A stretch of DNA of 48,296 bases from CAYQJS01 sp964417895 (GTDB taxonomy: Bacteria; Chloroflexota; UBA6077; SHYK01). A program made the translations under genes and the position numbers. Positions within the stretch are counted from its first letter, which is position 1; each line of letters opens with the position of its first letter. The stretch spans positions 1-48,296 of the forward strand of contig CAYQJS010000044.1 of NCBI GenBank assembly GCA_964417895.1, given 5' to 3'. Positions 31,759-40,626 of the stretch are shown in pieces. A model generated the notes under the pieces. That model was not told the DNA's origin and searched no databases. It was given only the letters and a program-made list of their open reading frames with translations.

Positions 31759-34173
31759 CTAGTTCGCTTCGGCGGTGCTTGCGGCGAGACCGCGGACAGC
31801 GTCTGCAAGGGCCTGGTGCTCGGGGCTTTCAAGAGCCGGGTCCTGCTCCAGGAGCTGGCTGGCAGCCTCCCGCACCTCCTGAATGAGGGCGAGGTCGTTC
31901 AAACGCGCGACCCGAAAGTCAGGAAAGCCGCTTTGCCGCAGGCCGTAGTATTCTCCCGGGCCGCGCAACCGAAGGTCCTCCTCGGCCAGCTCCAGGCCGT
32001 TGCCGGAGCGGACAACGGCCTCCAGTCGGTCGAGAGACTCCGGCGCATCGCTCCCGGCGATGAGGAAACAGATGGCGGCCTCCGTGCTCCGGGCCACCCG
32101 TCCGCGGAACTGGTGGAGCTGGGCGAGGCCGAAGCGCTCGGCCCCCTCGATTAGCATGACGGTGGCTCTCGGGACGTCGATTCCGACCTCGACCACGGAA
32201 GTCGACACGAGCACGTCGTACTCTCCTTGGGCGAATGCCTGCATCACCGCGTCCTTCTCGGCGGGGCGCATTCGACCGTGGAGCAGCGCCAGACGGAGCC
32301 CGGCCAACTCGGCGCGCTGCAAGCGCTCGTATTCGCTCTTAGCGGCGCGAGCCTCGACCGCCTGAGATCCCTCCACGAGAGGGCAGATGACGAACGCCTG
32401 TCGACCTGTCGCCGCTGCGGAGCGAACGCGCTCGTACGCTTCGTCGCGAGCCGGTGGCCGGAGAAGGACGGTTTCGACCGGGCGGCGCCCTGCGGGAAGC
32501 TCATCGATAACGGAGACGTCGAGGTCGCCATAAAGGGTGAGGGCCAGGGTGCGAGGGATCGGCGTAGCAGTCATCATCAGGAGGTGGGGACTCTGCCCCT
32601 TCTGGCGTACCGCCACCCGCTGGCTCACCCCGAAGCGGTGCTGCTCGTCGACAACAGCGAGCAAGAGGCGGGCGAACTCCACATCCGGCTGGATGACCGC
32701 GTGAGTTCCCACAACAAGGTCCACCTCACCGGTCGCGATAGCATCAAGTGTGCGCAGGCGATCGACACGCGAGAGCGCCCCGGTGAGGGTCGCCAGTTGC
32801 AGGGGGCGCCCAAGCGCTCGCTCGATGGCCGGTTGAACGCCACCGTACAAGTCTGACAACGTCCGGAAATGCTGCTCCGCCAGGATTTCGGTGGGAGCGA
32901 CGACCGCTGCCTGCCCACCGTTGAGCACGGCGGCAAGCAGCACGATGGCCGCCACGACGGTCTTACCTGAACCGACCTCCCCTTGTAGAAGGCGGAGCAT
33001 GGGTCGAGTTTGGGCGACATCCTCGAGAATCGTGGAGAGAGCGCGCTGCTGCCCGCCGGTGAGGGCGAAGGGAAGTCGCTGCCGCATGTCGGCTAGCAGC
33101 CCCCAGGGCGCCTCGATCGCAAGGGAAGCCGCCGCGCGATATGCCTGCCTCCGCTGCAAGACCATGAGCTGGATGGGGAGCAGCTCGTCGAACGCAAAAC
33201 GACGGCGGGCCTGTTCCATCTGGTCCTCGGAAGCGGGCCAATGGAGCTCGTGGATTGCCGAGTCTCGGGGAAGGAGGACCTTCTGCTCACGGAGCCAGTC
33301 CGGCAGCCACTCGTCGATGGGCGACAAGCTCTCCAGCGCGCGACGAATGATGCCTCGCATGAAAGGCTGCGAAAGGCCGCTGGTGAGGGGATAGACCGGC
33401 ACGATCCTTCGTGTGTTCAACGGCGGGGCCTCAGCCGGCTCATACTCCGGGTTCTCGAAGCAGACCTGCCGCCCGTAGCGCACGAGCGGGCCGGATACGG
33501 CCAGGCGTACGCCACGACGAATGCCGGGCGGCGCGGACGCCGCTCGAATCCAGACCGCGCCCACCCGGCCGGTCGCATCCTGAAGTGTGGCGGTGATTCT
33601 GATTCGCCTGCCCGGCAGGTTGGCGACATCGACGTTCGACACCTCCCCCACGAAGCTCGCGAGGTGCTGAAACCCGAGGCCTGACGCCGGCTGCGGAGGC
33701 GGGTAAGCCACGTACCGATGAGGGAAGTGGAGGCGCAGGTCGGAAACGGTGGTGATCCCGAGGACGGCGAGCCGCTTCGCGCGCGCCGGTCCAACCCCGG
33801 TGAGCGCCCCGACGGGCGTGTCCGGACTCATCCGGCGTACCCCTGGCGGGGTAGCGCCAGTGGACCGAGCGCGAGGCCTGGATCCCCCAGCCGTGGGGGG
33901 CGGAGCCAGCTCATCGGTGAGCGAAGGCCCGGCTGCCGGGACCGCCATGGCGCGCAACGCCCTGTTGACAAGCTCCGCTCGCTCCTCGGCGGAGCGTTCG
34001 CGGTATCGACTCATCTCGTGCAGGAGGGCATGACTGAGTTGAGAGTCCTGCCCAAGGCGCGCGAGCAATACTGCCAGGCCACCGACAACTGCCCGGTCAT
34101 CGTAGCCACGACGCTGCTCAAGGAGCAGCACGTTATAGATGGTGGACGCCACGCCGCCGTCCCGCGCCTTCAC
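31759..34173 (-). CDS. recG: ATP-dependent DNA helicase RecG
   Basis: Branch-migration helicase for stalled forks, 804 aa, about 120 residues longer than E. coli RecG. The extra N-terminal region (about 1-115) is helical and rich in charged residues, followed by a HhH-like GVGPARAKRL and the wedge domain (LRLHFPHRYVAY). The helicase core has Walker A LLQGEVGSGKT, DEQH box in VVDEQHRFG, TATPIPRT and the VVEVGIDVPRATVM motif VI region. The start is GTG at 34173, one base after the degV stop; a GTG 21 bases downstream is the alternative. Confidence 0.94.
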   Translation of the reverse strand: MKARDGGVASTIYNVLLLEQRRGYDDRAVVGGLAVLLARLGQDSQLSHALLHEMSRYRERSAEERAELVNRALRAMAVPAAGPSLTDELAPPPTAGGSRPRARSTGATPPGVRRMSPDTPVGALTGVGPARAKRLAVLGITTVSDLRLHFPHRYVAYPPPQPASGLGFQHLASFVGEVSNVDVANLPGRRIRITATLQDATGRVGAVWIRAASAPPGIRRGVRLAVSGPLVRYGRQVCFENPEYEPAEAPPLNTRRIVPVYPLTSGLSQPFMRGIIRRALESLSPIDEWLPDWLREQKVLLPRDSAIHELHWPASEDQMEQARRRFAFDELLPIQLMVLQRRQAYRAAASLAIEAPWGLLADMRQRLPFALTGGQQRALSTILEDVAQTRPMLRLLQGEVGSGKTVVAAIVLLAAVLNGGQAAVVAPTEILAEQHFRTLSDLYGGVQPAIERALGRPLQLATLTGALSRVDRLRTLDAIATGEVDLVVGTHAVIQPDVEFARLLLAVVDEQHRFGVSQRVAVRQKGQSPHLLMMTATPIPRTLALTLYGDLDVSVIDELPAGRRPVETVLLRPPARDEAYERVRSAAATGRQAFVICPLVEGSQAVEARAAKSEYERLQRAELAGLRLALLHGRMRPAEKDAVMQAFAQGEYDVLVSTSVVEVGIDVPRATVMLIEGAERFGLAQLHQFRGRVARSTEAAICFLIAGSDAPESLDRLEAVVRSGNGLELAEEDLRLRGPGEYYGLRQSGFPDFRVARLNDLALIQEVREAASQLLEQDPALESPEHQALADAVRGLAASTAEAN

Positions 34174-34174
34174 C

Positions 34175-35014
34175 TCAGGCGGCAAGGAGCAAACCGACGC
34201 CGAGGACGCCCGGTCCGGTGTGCGTGCCCAGGACGGTGCCCAGCTCGGCAACCGGGACTAGCCCGAGGCCGTCTGTCGCAGCTAGGTGCGCTTGGAGTAG
34301 CTCCGCATCATCCGGACAATCCCCGTGGGCTATCGCAACTTGCGTTTTCGGGCCGGCCAGCGCCGTGAGCTCGGCGACCCTCCTGATCGCTGCCAGCCTC
34401 GTGCGAACGCGTTCCACCGGGTGAATCTCGCCGTCGCGGCAGAGAAGTATGGGCTTCACGTTGAGTAGCCCCCCGAGAAAGGCCTGCGCTCGCCCGATGC
34501 GTCCGCCACGCCGGAGGTAATCGAGGGTATCGAGCGTCACGTAGATGCGCAGGCGCGGAATCATCTCGCTGAGCCCCCCCATGATTTCGTCGGCGCGAGC
34601 CCCGGCTGCAGCTAGCTCGGCTGCATGCTGGGCGAGCCATCCCAGGGTGACACAGACCGTTCCAGAATCGACGACGTGGACGCGAGCGTGGTTGATGCTC
34701 TGCGCGGCGGTGGTCGCCACTCCCCAAGTTGCGCTGAATCGCGAGGTAATGTGGACGGAGACGACCGAATCGTGGGATTTCAGCAGGTCGCGGTAGACCT
34801 CCTCGAAGATCCCCAGCGGAGGGGCGGCGGTCTTTGGCAGCTCTCTGTCCGTGCGAAGGCGCGTGTAGAAGTCGGATGTCGTCATGTCGATCCGGTCGCG
34901 GAGCACGTCGCGTCCCCAGTTCACGGTGAGAGGAACGATGGTGATGCCGAGGTCAGCCGCCTGGACGCCCGCGAAGTCCGCGGTGCTGTCCGTGACGACG
35001 GCGACGCTAGCCAC
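34175..35014 (-). CDS. DegV family protein (FakB-like fatty-acid-binding subunit)
   Basis: 279-aa protein with the DegV fold: N-terminal VAVVTDSTADF, the central VVSVHITSRFSATWG, DSGTVCVTLGWL, and the C-terminal lobe with HTGPGVLGVGL. DegV proteins bind fatty acids and, as FakB, present them to kinase FakA. The gene lies 6 bases after the FakA-like gene, so a FakAB fatty-acid kinase pair is the natural reading. This would feed exogenous fatty acids into lipids, next to the de novo genes fabD, fabG, accC and acpP. Confidence 0.9.
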   Translation of the reverse strand: MASVAVVTDSTADFAGVQAADLGITIVPLTVNWGRDVLRDRIDMTTSDFYTRLRTDRELPKTAAPPLGIFEEVYRDLLKSHDSVVSVHITSRFSATWGVATTAAQSINHARVHVVDSGTVCVTLGWLAQHAAELAAAGARADEIMGGLSEMIPRLRIYVTLDTLDYLRRGGRIGRAQAFLGGLLNVKPILLCRDGEIHPVERVRTRLAAIRRVAELTALAGPKTQVAIAHGDCPDDAELLQAHLAATDGLGLVPVAELGTVLGTHTGPGVLGVGLLLAA

Positions 35015-35020
35015 GTCGAA

Positions 35021-36676
35021 TTATTCCAGCGAGATGATGTAGTCGAAGTGGGGCTGGCCGCCGTTCACCACCTCGACTTCTTGCGCTCGGGATGTGAGGA
35101 CCTCAACGAGCCGCTCCGCTGTGTTGGGATCTGCCGCGCTTCCAACATAGATAGTTGCGATTTCATACATGTCGCCCGGCAAATGCTCGAGGACGGAGGC
35201 CAGCAGATCCGGGAACGAGGGGCCGGTGGCGACGGCCAATCCGTCGAGAAAGCCCAGCGGCGAACCCGTCCCAACGCTCAGCGTCCCGATCTGAGCGTCA
35301 CGGACCGCTCGGACCATCTCTATGGTGCGGCACCGGCTGGCCGCGGCCGTGAGGCCGGCGACGTTCTCGGGAGCCGTCGCGTCGGGGTTAAGCGCCAGGG
35401 CGGCCGCTATTCCCTGAGTCATGCTCGTAGTGCGTACCACTTCCACGGTGCGCTCGCTGGCGAGATCCGCTGCCCGGAGGGCCGCGAGGGCGACGTTGTG
35501 GTCGTTAGGGAGCACGATCACATCTCGGCGCGGGGCCCCGTTGATAGCCGTGGCGATCTCCTCGACAGAAGCATTCATCGTGCGGCCGCACGGCACGACG
35601 ACGGCGCCGAAGCTCTTGAAGAGGGAGCAGAAGCCATCACCCAGGGCGACGGCCACGACAGCCGTGCCAGGCGCCTGTGGTAGTTGGACATCCGACGCGA
35701 GCGGCGCGATGCGGGCGGTTGAGGTGGCGAAGGCCTCGTGTTGTAGCTGCATATTGTCAATTTTCACCTTGAGGATCTCGCCCATGTCCGTCGCGAGATC
35801 CAGGACGGCCCCCGGCCGCAGGGTGTGGACGTGGGCTTTCAATAGCTCTGCGTCGCCGACGACAAGAACGCTCCCTCCGAGTTCGCACAGGCGCGAGCGC
35901 ACCGACTCGACGTCCAGTTGCTCGCCCCGGAACAGCACCTCGGTGCAGTAACCATAGAAATCGTCGGGATGGTCGTGCAGCGACGAAAGGTCGGCGCGCA
36001 TGCGAATCGGAGCAGAGGTCGCCTCCATCTCGTCGCCACGAAGATGCATCAGCAGGCCCTCTAGAAACACACGGAAGCCCTCGCCCCCCGCGTCCACGAC
36101 GGATGCCTGCCTCAGGATCGGGAGTAGGTCGGGGGTCTCCGCGACAGCGACGCGCGCCGCGGCGTGGGCCTCGTCCAGCGTCCGAATGAGGTCTTTGGAG
36201 TCGCTGGCCGCAGACCAGGCCGCGGCCGCAGCTCGACGCGCGACAGTGAGGATGGTGCCCTCTACGGGGCTCGCCACCGCTCCGTAGGCGGCGTCCGCTC
36301 CCTCAGTCAAGGCGGCGGCGAACACGCGCGCGTCGGCGGTCTCGTGGCCCTCAAATGCACGTGCCACGCCGCGAAGCAGGGTTGCAAGAATGACGCCTGA
36401 GTTTCCCCGCGCCCCCATCAGCGCTCCGCGGGCCATGGCGGAGGCCACGCGAGGAAGGGATCGGCTCGCGGTGAGCGCGACTTGATCGACGGCCGAGCGC
36501 AGCGTCAGAGACATGTTCAGGCCCGTGTCGCCATCCGGCACCGGAAAGACGTTGAGCGCGTTGATCGCCTCCGTGTGCAAATCGAACCACTCGGCGCTCG
36601 CTGCAAGCCCCGTTCTCAGCGTGTCGCCATCGAGGGTGGCGGGAAGCGCGTGAGCGCCAGCGAAGGGGGGTGGCAC
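35021..36676 (-). CDS. fatty acid kinase FakA-like (DAK2 domain/DegV-like)
   Basis: 551-aa protein. The N-terminal DAK2 kinase domain has INALNVFPVPDGDTGLNM and RGARGNSGVI-type (MGARGNSGVILATLLRG) nucleotide and metal motifs. The middle and C-terminal domains follow the FakA pattern, ending in TIYVGSAADPNTAERL and FDYIISLE. It phosphorylates fatty acids held by FakB/DegV. The start is GTG at 36676, behind GAGAGGAG; the open frame extends 133 codons further upstream, but that part is antisense to rpmB and the promoter. The length matches FakA. Confidence 0.9.
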   Translation of the reverse strand: MPPPFAGAHALPATLDGDTLRTGLAASAEWFDLHTEAINALNVFPVPDGDTGLNMSLTLRSAVDQVALTASRSLPRVASAMARGALMGARGNSGVILATLLRGVARAFEGHETADARVFAAALTEGADAAYGAVASPVEGTILTVARRAAAAAWSAASDSKDLIRTLDEAHAAARVAVAETPDLLPILRQASVVDAGGEGFRVFLEGLLMHLRGDEMEATSAPIRMRADLSSLHDHPDDFYGYCTEVLFRGEQLDVESVRSRLCELGGSVLVVGDAELLKAHVHTLRPGAVLDLATDMGEILKVKIDNMQLQHEAFATSTARIAPLASDVQLPQAPGTAVVAVALGDGFCSLFKSFGAVVVPCGRTMNASVEEIATAINGAPRRDVIVLPNDHNVALAALRAADLASERTVEVVRTTSMTQGIAAALALNPDATAPENVAGLTAAASRCRTIEMVRAVRDAQIGTLSVGTGSPLGFLDGLAVATGPSFPDLLASVLEHLPGDMYEIATIYVGSAADPNTAERLVEVLTSRAQEVEVVNGGQPHFDYIISLE

Positions 36677-36725
36677 GGCTCCTCTCTCATCCAATCGGGT
36701 CGTGGCTGCGACCAGGGTCCATCGG

Positions 36726-36754
36726 TTTATACTGACGGCCCGTGTTGCCGTCAA
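36726..36754 (-). promoter_or_regulatory. near-consensus sigma-70-type promoter for the fakA-degV-recG operon
   Basis: Minus strand: -35 TTGACG (36754-36749), 17-base spacer, -10 TATAAA (36731-36726). Initiation near 36719 would leave a leader of about 43 bases before the fakA GTG at 36676. This is the best promoter match in the window and probably drives much of the long minus-strand gene series. Confidence 0.75.
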
Positions 36755-36829
36755 CGTGCTGTGGGCAGCGGCCGGAGCGGGCTGGTAGAATCCACAGACT
36801 TTCAGACTTGACCGCAAGGAGATGTGCGC

Positions 36830-37018
36830 GTGCGGAGCCGCTGTGAAATCTGCGGTAAGGGCACGGCGTTCGGCCACAACGTGAGCCACTCGCACCGCAA
36901 GACGAATCGGCGATGGCTGCCGAATATCCAGAAGGCGATCCTCGTCGTGGACGGGTATCGACGCAGGGTGTACGCATGCACCCGCTGCATCCGAACGGAT
37001 CGCAAACAAAGAGCCTGA
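36830..37018 (+). CDS. rpmB: 50S ribosomal protein L28
   Basis: 62-aa protein. It has the L28 pattern RCEICGKGTAFGHNVSHSHRK written in parts (CEICGK, GHNVSHSHRKT, RRWLPNIQ) and two cysteine pairs (C5/C8 and C50/C53), so it is the zinc-binding form. GTG at 36830 is chosen because AAGGAG lies 8 bases before it; a GTG six bases earlier is too close to that site. It is divergent from fakA, a common genomic arrangement. Confidence 0.96.
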   Translation: MRSRCEICGKGTAFGHNVSHSHRKTNRRWLPNIQKAILVVDGYRRRVYACTRCIRTDRKQRA

Positions 37019-37077
37019 GGCTTCGTCTCGGTAACCCTGGGCGACGTTCATCCTCACGGGTCGCGGCTGCCACAATG

Positions 37078-37743
37078 CTAGATCGACCCCACCGGTGCGA
37101 CGGCCCTTCTGAGCGCGCGGAGATTCGCCTCGATCGCGTTGTCGCCAAAGATCGACGAGCCTGCCACGAGCACGTCCGCTCCCGCAGCCACGAGTCGTGG
37201 AGCGGATTCGGCGTTCACCCCGCCGTCGACCTCTAGCTCGGCAGAGGAATGTGTCCGGTCCAGCATCTCGCGCACCCTACGCACCTTGCCCACGGTGGCA
37301 GGGATGAGCTGCTGGCCGCCGAATCCGGGGTTCACCGTCATGACCAGCGCCACGTCGAAGTCGCCCACCGCCTCGTCCAGCATGCTTACGGGCGTTGCCG
37401 GACAGAGAGAAACGCCGGCCCTGGCTCCGAGCGAGCGGATCTTCGCCAACGTTGCCTGAAGATGGACGCACGCTTCCTGATGCACGGTGAGGATCGAGGC
37501 GCCGGCGTGGATGAAGTCCGCCACATACCGCTCGGGCTCCACGATCATGAGGTGGACGTCCACGGGGAGCGCGGTAGAACGTCGGACCGCGTCGACGATC
37601 AGCGGACCCACCGTAATGTTGGGGACAAATCGGCCATCCATCACGTCGACGTGGATGTAGTCCGCCCCAGCGTCTTCAGCGCGCTGTATCTGCTCGCGAA
37701 GCCGGGTGAAATCGGCGCTGAGGATCGAGGGGGCGACCTTCAC
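37078..37743 (-). CDS. rpe: ribulose-phosphate 3-epimerase
   Basis: Pentose phosphate/Calvin-cycle epimerase, 221 aa, TIM barrel. It begins VKVAPSILSADF; metal and catalytic blocks are HVDVMDGRFVPN, VDVHLMI, LVMTVNPGFGGQ and VDGGVN, all intact. The start is GTG at 37743, overlapping the htpX TAG by one base. The open frame continues upstream but is antisense-like within htpX and is not used. Confidence 0.96.
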   Translation of the reverse strand: MKVAPSILSADFTRLREQIQRAEDAGADYIHVDVMDGRFVPNITVGPLIVDAVRRSTALPVDVHLMIVEPERYVADFIHAGASILTVHQEACVHLQATLAKIRSLGARAGVSLCPATPVSMLDEAVGDFDVALVMTVNPGFGGQQLIPATVGKVRRVREMLDRTHSSAELEVDGGVNAESAPRLVAAGADVLVAGSSIFGDNAIEANLRALRRAVAPVGSI

Positions 37744-38618
37744 TAGCGGATTACGGAGGCCATGGCCTGTAAGCGAGCCACCCGTTCGGCGGTGGTCGGG
37801 TGAGTCCGGAAGAGGGCGACCAGCCCGCCGGAGCCGCCGAATGGGTTCACGATGAACAGGTGGGCGGCAGCTTCCGAGACGTGGAGCGGCCGAGCGTGTA
37901 CCGTCGCCTCGAGCTTCTGAAGGGCGCTCGCGAGCGCGAGGGGCTGGCCCGAGATGCGGGCTCCCGTCGCATCTGCTTCGAACTCTCGGGCCCGGGAGAT
38001 GGCCAGTTGGATGACCATTGCGGCGATGGGCGCAACGATGATCATGAGCAGCCCGAACGCCAGGTCGGCCATGCCGTTGCCTTCGCTGTCGTCGCGTCCC
38101 CCGAAACCCCCGAAGATCATAGCCCACTGGGCCATGTGCGCGATCATCGTGATGGCCCCCGCGATGGTGGCGGTTGCCGTCATGATGAGAGTGTCGCGAT
38201 TGCGGATGTGCCCGAGCTCGTGGGAGAGGACCGCCTCCAGCTCCCGCCTGTCAAGAATGCTGAGGATGCCAGTGGTCACGGCCACCGCCGCATGCGACGG
38301 ATCACGACCGGTCGCAAATGCATTGGGCGAATCAGAGTCCATCACGTAGACCCGAGGCTTGGGAATGCCCGCGAACACCGCGAGGTTGTGCACGGCGCCA
38401 TGGAGCTCGGGCGCCTCAGTCTGGGACACTTCCTTAGCGCCAGCCATGGAGAGGGCGATCTTGTCGGAGAACCAGTACGACGCGAAGTTCAGCGCAAACG
38501 CCAGGATGAAGGCGAACACCATGCCACCTGTTCCCGCCAGGGCGCGACCGATGAACAACATAAGGACGGTAAGAGAAGTGAGCAGCAGCACCGTTTTGAG
38601 CATGTTCGTGCTTGCCAT
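37743..38618 (-). CDS. htpX: membrane zinc metalloprotease HtpX
   Basis: Heat-shock-linked membrane protease that degrades misfolded membrane proteins, 291 aa. It has two N-terminal membrane helices, the M48 signature LSHELGHIRNRD (HExxH), two more helices, and the third ligand Glu in REFEADATGA. ATG at 38618 is taken because AGAGGA lies 8 bases upstream; an ATG six codons earlier lacks one. It is followed immediately by rpe. A palindrome overlaps its putative -10 region. Confidence 0.94.
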   Translation of the reverse strand: MASTNMLKTVLLLTSLTVLMLFIGRALAGTGGMVFAFILAFALNFASYWFSDKIALSMAGAKEVSQTEAPELHGAVHNLAVFAGIPKPRVYVMDSDSPNAFATGRDPSHAAVAVTTGILSILDRRELEAVLSHELGHIRNRDTLIMTATATIAGAITMIAHMAQWAMIFGGFGGRDDSEGNGMADLAFGLLMIIVAPIAAMVIQLAISRAREFEADATGARISGQPLALASALQKLEATVHARPLHVSEAAAHLFIVNPFGGSGGLVALFRTHPTTAERVARLQAMASVIR

Positions 38619-38681
38619 GGCTGGTTCCTCTTTCACTCCTGCGCGATCTCTGGCCGAAACGGCGGTGTTTCAGCCACGTTG

Positions 38682-38705
38682 ATGATACCAGAAGCCTGCT
38701 TCTGG
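38682..38705 (-). promoter_or_regulatory. putative htpX promoter with overlapping palindrome
   Basis: On the minus strand CCAGAAG-CAGG-CTTCTGG (38705-38688) is a perfect 7-bp dyad. Its last bases TGG form an extended -10 with TATCAT (38687-38682). There is no good -35. The overlap of a dyad with an extended -10 is the usual geometry of a repressor operator. It also lies between the fmt stop and htpX, so a terminator role for fmt is an alternative, although no T-run follows. Confidence 0.4.
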
Positions 38706-38764
38706 CCCCGCACTCAATAAACGCGCGCTCGTCTTGTCGAGATTCGTTCCGGCTTCCGCTTCGG

Positions 38765-39730
38765 TCACTCCTGGGCTCTCAGCCCAGCTGACGTGAGGCG
38801 CGCGCCGACAAGACTCGGGTACCCGCGGAGGAAGGCGTCGACGGGAACAGGGCGGCGCCCTTCAAGGGCGAGCACGCGCGGGAGGAGAACGCCGCGTCCC
38901 GTGCCGATCGCCGCGGCCAGGGGCGATCGACTGCGCGGGCCGAAGGGAATCACGAGGCCGGGTTCCGACGAGAGCCCCTCGTCGTAGACGGCGTTGGGAA
39001 TCCTCAACAGGCGCCCATCCCATTGGGTGAAGCCCTGGGGCCACTCGGCGAAGGCACGAACCTGCCGCCACAACAGGGTCGCCGGCTCTGTCCAGTCGAG
39101 AATCCCGTCCGATCGCGTCACCAGACGGCAGCGAGTGGCCTGCGACTCATCCTGCGGCTGTGCTACGACCGCGCTTGACGCCCAAGCGTCGACGGTATCG
39201 GCGAGAAGCCGCGCTCCCAGATATGCGAGGCGCTCACCCAGCGTGACCTGGTCGTCGATTGCCTCGATGCGCGTCTCGGTGCGGCTCAGTACGGGCCCGG
39301 TGTCCATGCCCTCATCCATCAGCATGATCGACACCCCAGTGACTGCATCACCGGCGAGGAGGGCGGCAGAGATTGGAGACGGCCCACGGTGCCGCGGGAG
39401 GAGGGAGGCGTGAACGTTGAGACACCCATACTTTGGGATTTGCAGCGCGGCGCCAGGGAGGATCTGGCCGTAAGCGGCGACCGCGATGAGCTCGGGCGCC
39501 TCGCTCCTGAGGCGTTCCAGGGCCTCCGGGGCCCGTATGCGGGCGGGCTGATAGACGGGAATGCCCAGCTCGGTCGCCCGGATCGCAATGGGCGGCTGGG
39601 TGAGGCGTCGGCCGCGCCCAGCCTGCCGGTCCGGCTGGGTCACTACAAGTCTTACGGTGTGGCCCGCGTCGACCAGGGCCTCCAGCGGCGGCACGGCGAA
39701 CCGTGGGCTCCCCATGTACACGATGCGCAA
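38765..39730 (-). CDS. fmt: methionyl-tRNA formyltransferase
   Basis: Formylates initiator Met-tRNA, 321 aa. It begins RIVYMGSPRFAVPPLEAL; the folate/catalytic region has NVHASLLPRHRGPSPI and MDEGMDTGPVL, and the C-terminal OB-like domain is complete. The start is TTG at 39730, with GGGAGG upstream; an in-frame ATG 34 codons earlier would give residues unrelated to the family. def is not adjacent. It diverges from radC. Confidence 0.94.
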   Translation of the reverse strand: MRIVYMGSPRFAVPPLEALVDAGHTVRLVVTQPDRQAGRGRRLTQPPIAIRATELGIPVYQPARIRAPEALERLRSEAPELIAVAAYGQILPGAALQIPKYGCLNVHASLLPRHRGPSPISAALLAGDAVTGVSIMLMDEGMDTGPVLSRTETRIEAIDDQVTLGERLAYLGARLLADTVDAWASSAVVAQPQDESQATRCRLVTRSDGILDWTEPATLLWRQVRAFAEWPQGFTQWDGRLLRIPNAVYDEGLSSEPGLVIPFGPRSRSPLAAAIGTGRGVLLPRVLALEGRRPVPVDAFLRGYPSLVGARLTSAGLRAQE

Positions 39731-39812
39731 GCGCCCTCCCAACCTGTCTGCTGTGCTTCTGCGACGACCGGCGCCCCCGTGGCGCTCCGGCCGCGGCCTG
39801 CCTCGGGGGCCA

Positions 39813-39821
39813 TGGTATACT
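39813..39821 (+). promoter_or_regulatory. putative extended -10 for radC
   Basis: TGG followed by TATACT (39816-39821) forms an extended -10; no -35 is seen. Initiation near 39828 would leave about 25 bases before the likely radC start at 39853 and argues against a start codon upstream at 39703. Confidence 0.4.
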
Positions 39822-39852
39822 CGGCCCTGCAACTCGGTCGTGGGGGGCTGAG

Positions 39853-40584
39853 ATCGTCCGAGAGGCAGCGCCCTCCTACTATCCCACGATCAAAGATCTT
39901 CCGCTGGCCATCCGCCCGCGAGAGCGCCTACGCGCAGCGGGACCGCAGGCGCTCTCCGATGAAGAGCTCATCGCCATCGTCCTCCGGACCGGGACAAAGG
40001 CCTTCAACGTTCTGGACGTTGCCCGGGAGCTCCTCGTCCAACACGAAGGCCTGGCCGGCTTGAATCGTGCGACGGTTTCCGAGCTTGCCGCCGCGCGCGG
40101 GGTGGGGCCGGTGAAGGCCATCGACCTCAAAGCAGCGTTCGAGCTGGGGAAGCGTCTACTGACCCGCGCCCCGGAAGAACGCCCCCAGATCACCGGGCCG
40201 GAGGCCGCTTACGCGTTGCTGCGCGGAGACATGGGCTTCTTGGAGCAGGAAAGCGTCCGGGTTATCCTGCTGAACACCAAGAACCGGGTGCAGAAGATCT
40301 CCTCCGTGTCCGAGGGGAGCCTGAACAGCTCTATCATCCGTGTGGGCGAGGTGTTTAGAGACGCCGTACGCGAGCAGTCTGCTGCCATCGTCCTCGCGCA
40401 CAACCACCCCAGTGGCGACACGACACCATCGGCCGAAGATGTCGCGATTACTCGAAAGGTCGTCGAGGCCGGGCGGCTCCTCGACATCGACGTCCTCGAC
40501 CACATCATCATTGGTGGCCCAGGCGCCGCGTCGCCCGGGTGGACCAGTCTGCGCGAGCGGCGCTTGGGCTTCGATGTTAGCTGA
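39853..40584 (+). CDS. radC: RadC/JAB-domain protein
   Basis: 243 aa from the proposed start. The N-terminal helix-hairpin-helix part has IRPRERLRAAGPQALSDEELIAI; the C-terminal JAMM metal motif is LAHNHPSGDTTPSAED. The cellular role of RadC is unsettled despite its name. No ATG, GTG or TTG occurs in frame between 39703 and the conserved region. ATC at 39853 (GGGGGG six bases upstream) is the best start; ATG 39703 would lie upstream of the apparent promoter. The mreB start follows after 42 bases. Confidence 0.88.
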   Translation: MVREAAPSYYPTIKDLPLAIRPRERLRAAGPQALSDEELIAIVLRTGTKAFNVLDVARELLVQHEGLAGLNRATVSELAAARGVGPVKAIDLKAAFELGKRLLTRAPEERPQITGPEAAYALLRGDMGFLEQESVRVILLNTKNRVQKISSVSEGSLNSSIIRVGEVFRDAVREQSAAIVLAHNHPSGDTTPSAEDVAITRKVVEAGRLLDIDVLDHIIIGGPGAASPGWTSLRERRLGFDVS

Positions 40585-40626
40585 GGCGCGGGGCCCGTTG
40601 TTATCGGTTTCCCAGGAGCATGCGGC

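Noticed and set aside
36677..37075. N-terminal extension of FakA by 133 codons
   Set aside because: This part lies antisense to rpmB and upstream of the near-consensus promoter; the FakA family starts near the GTG at 36676.
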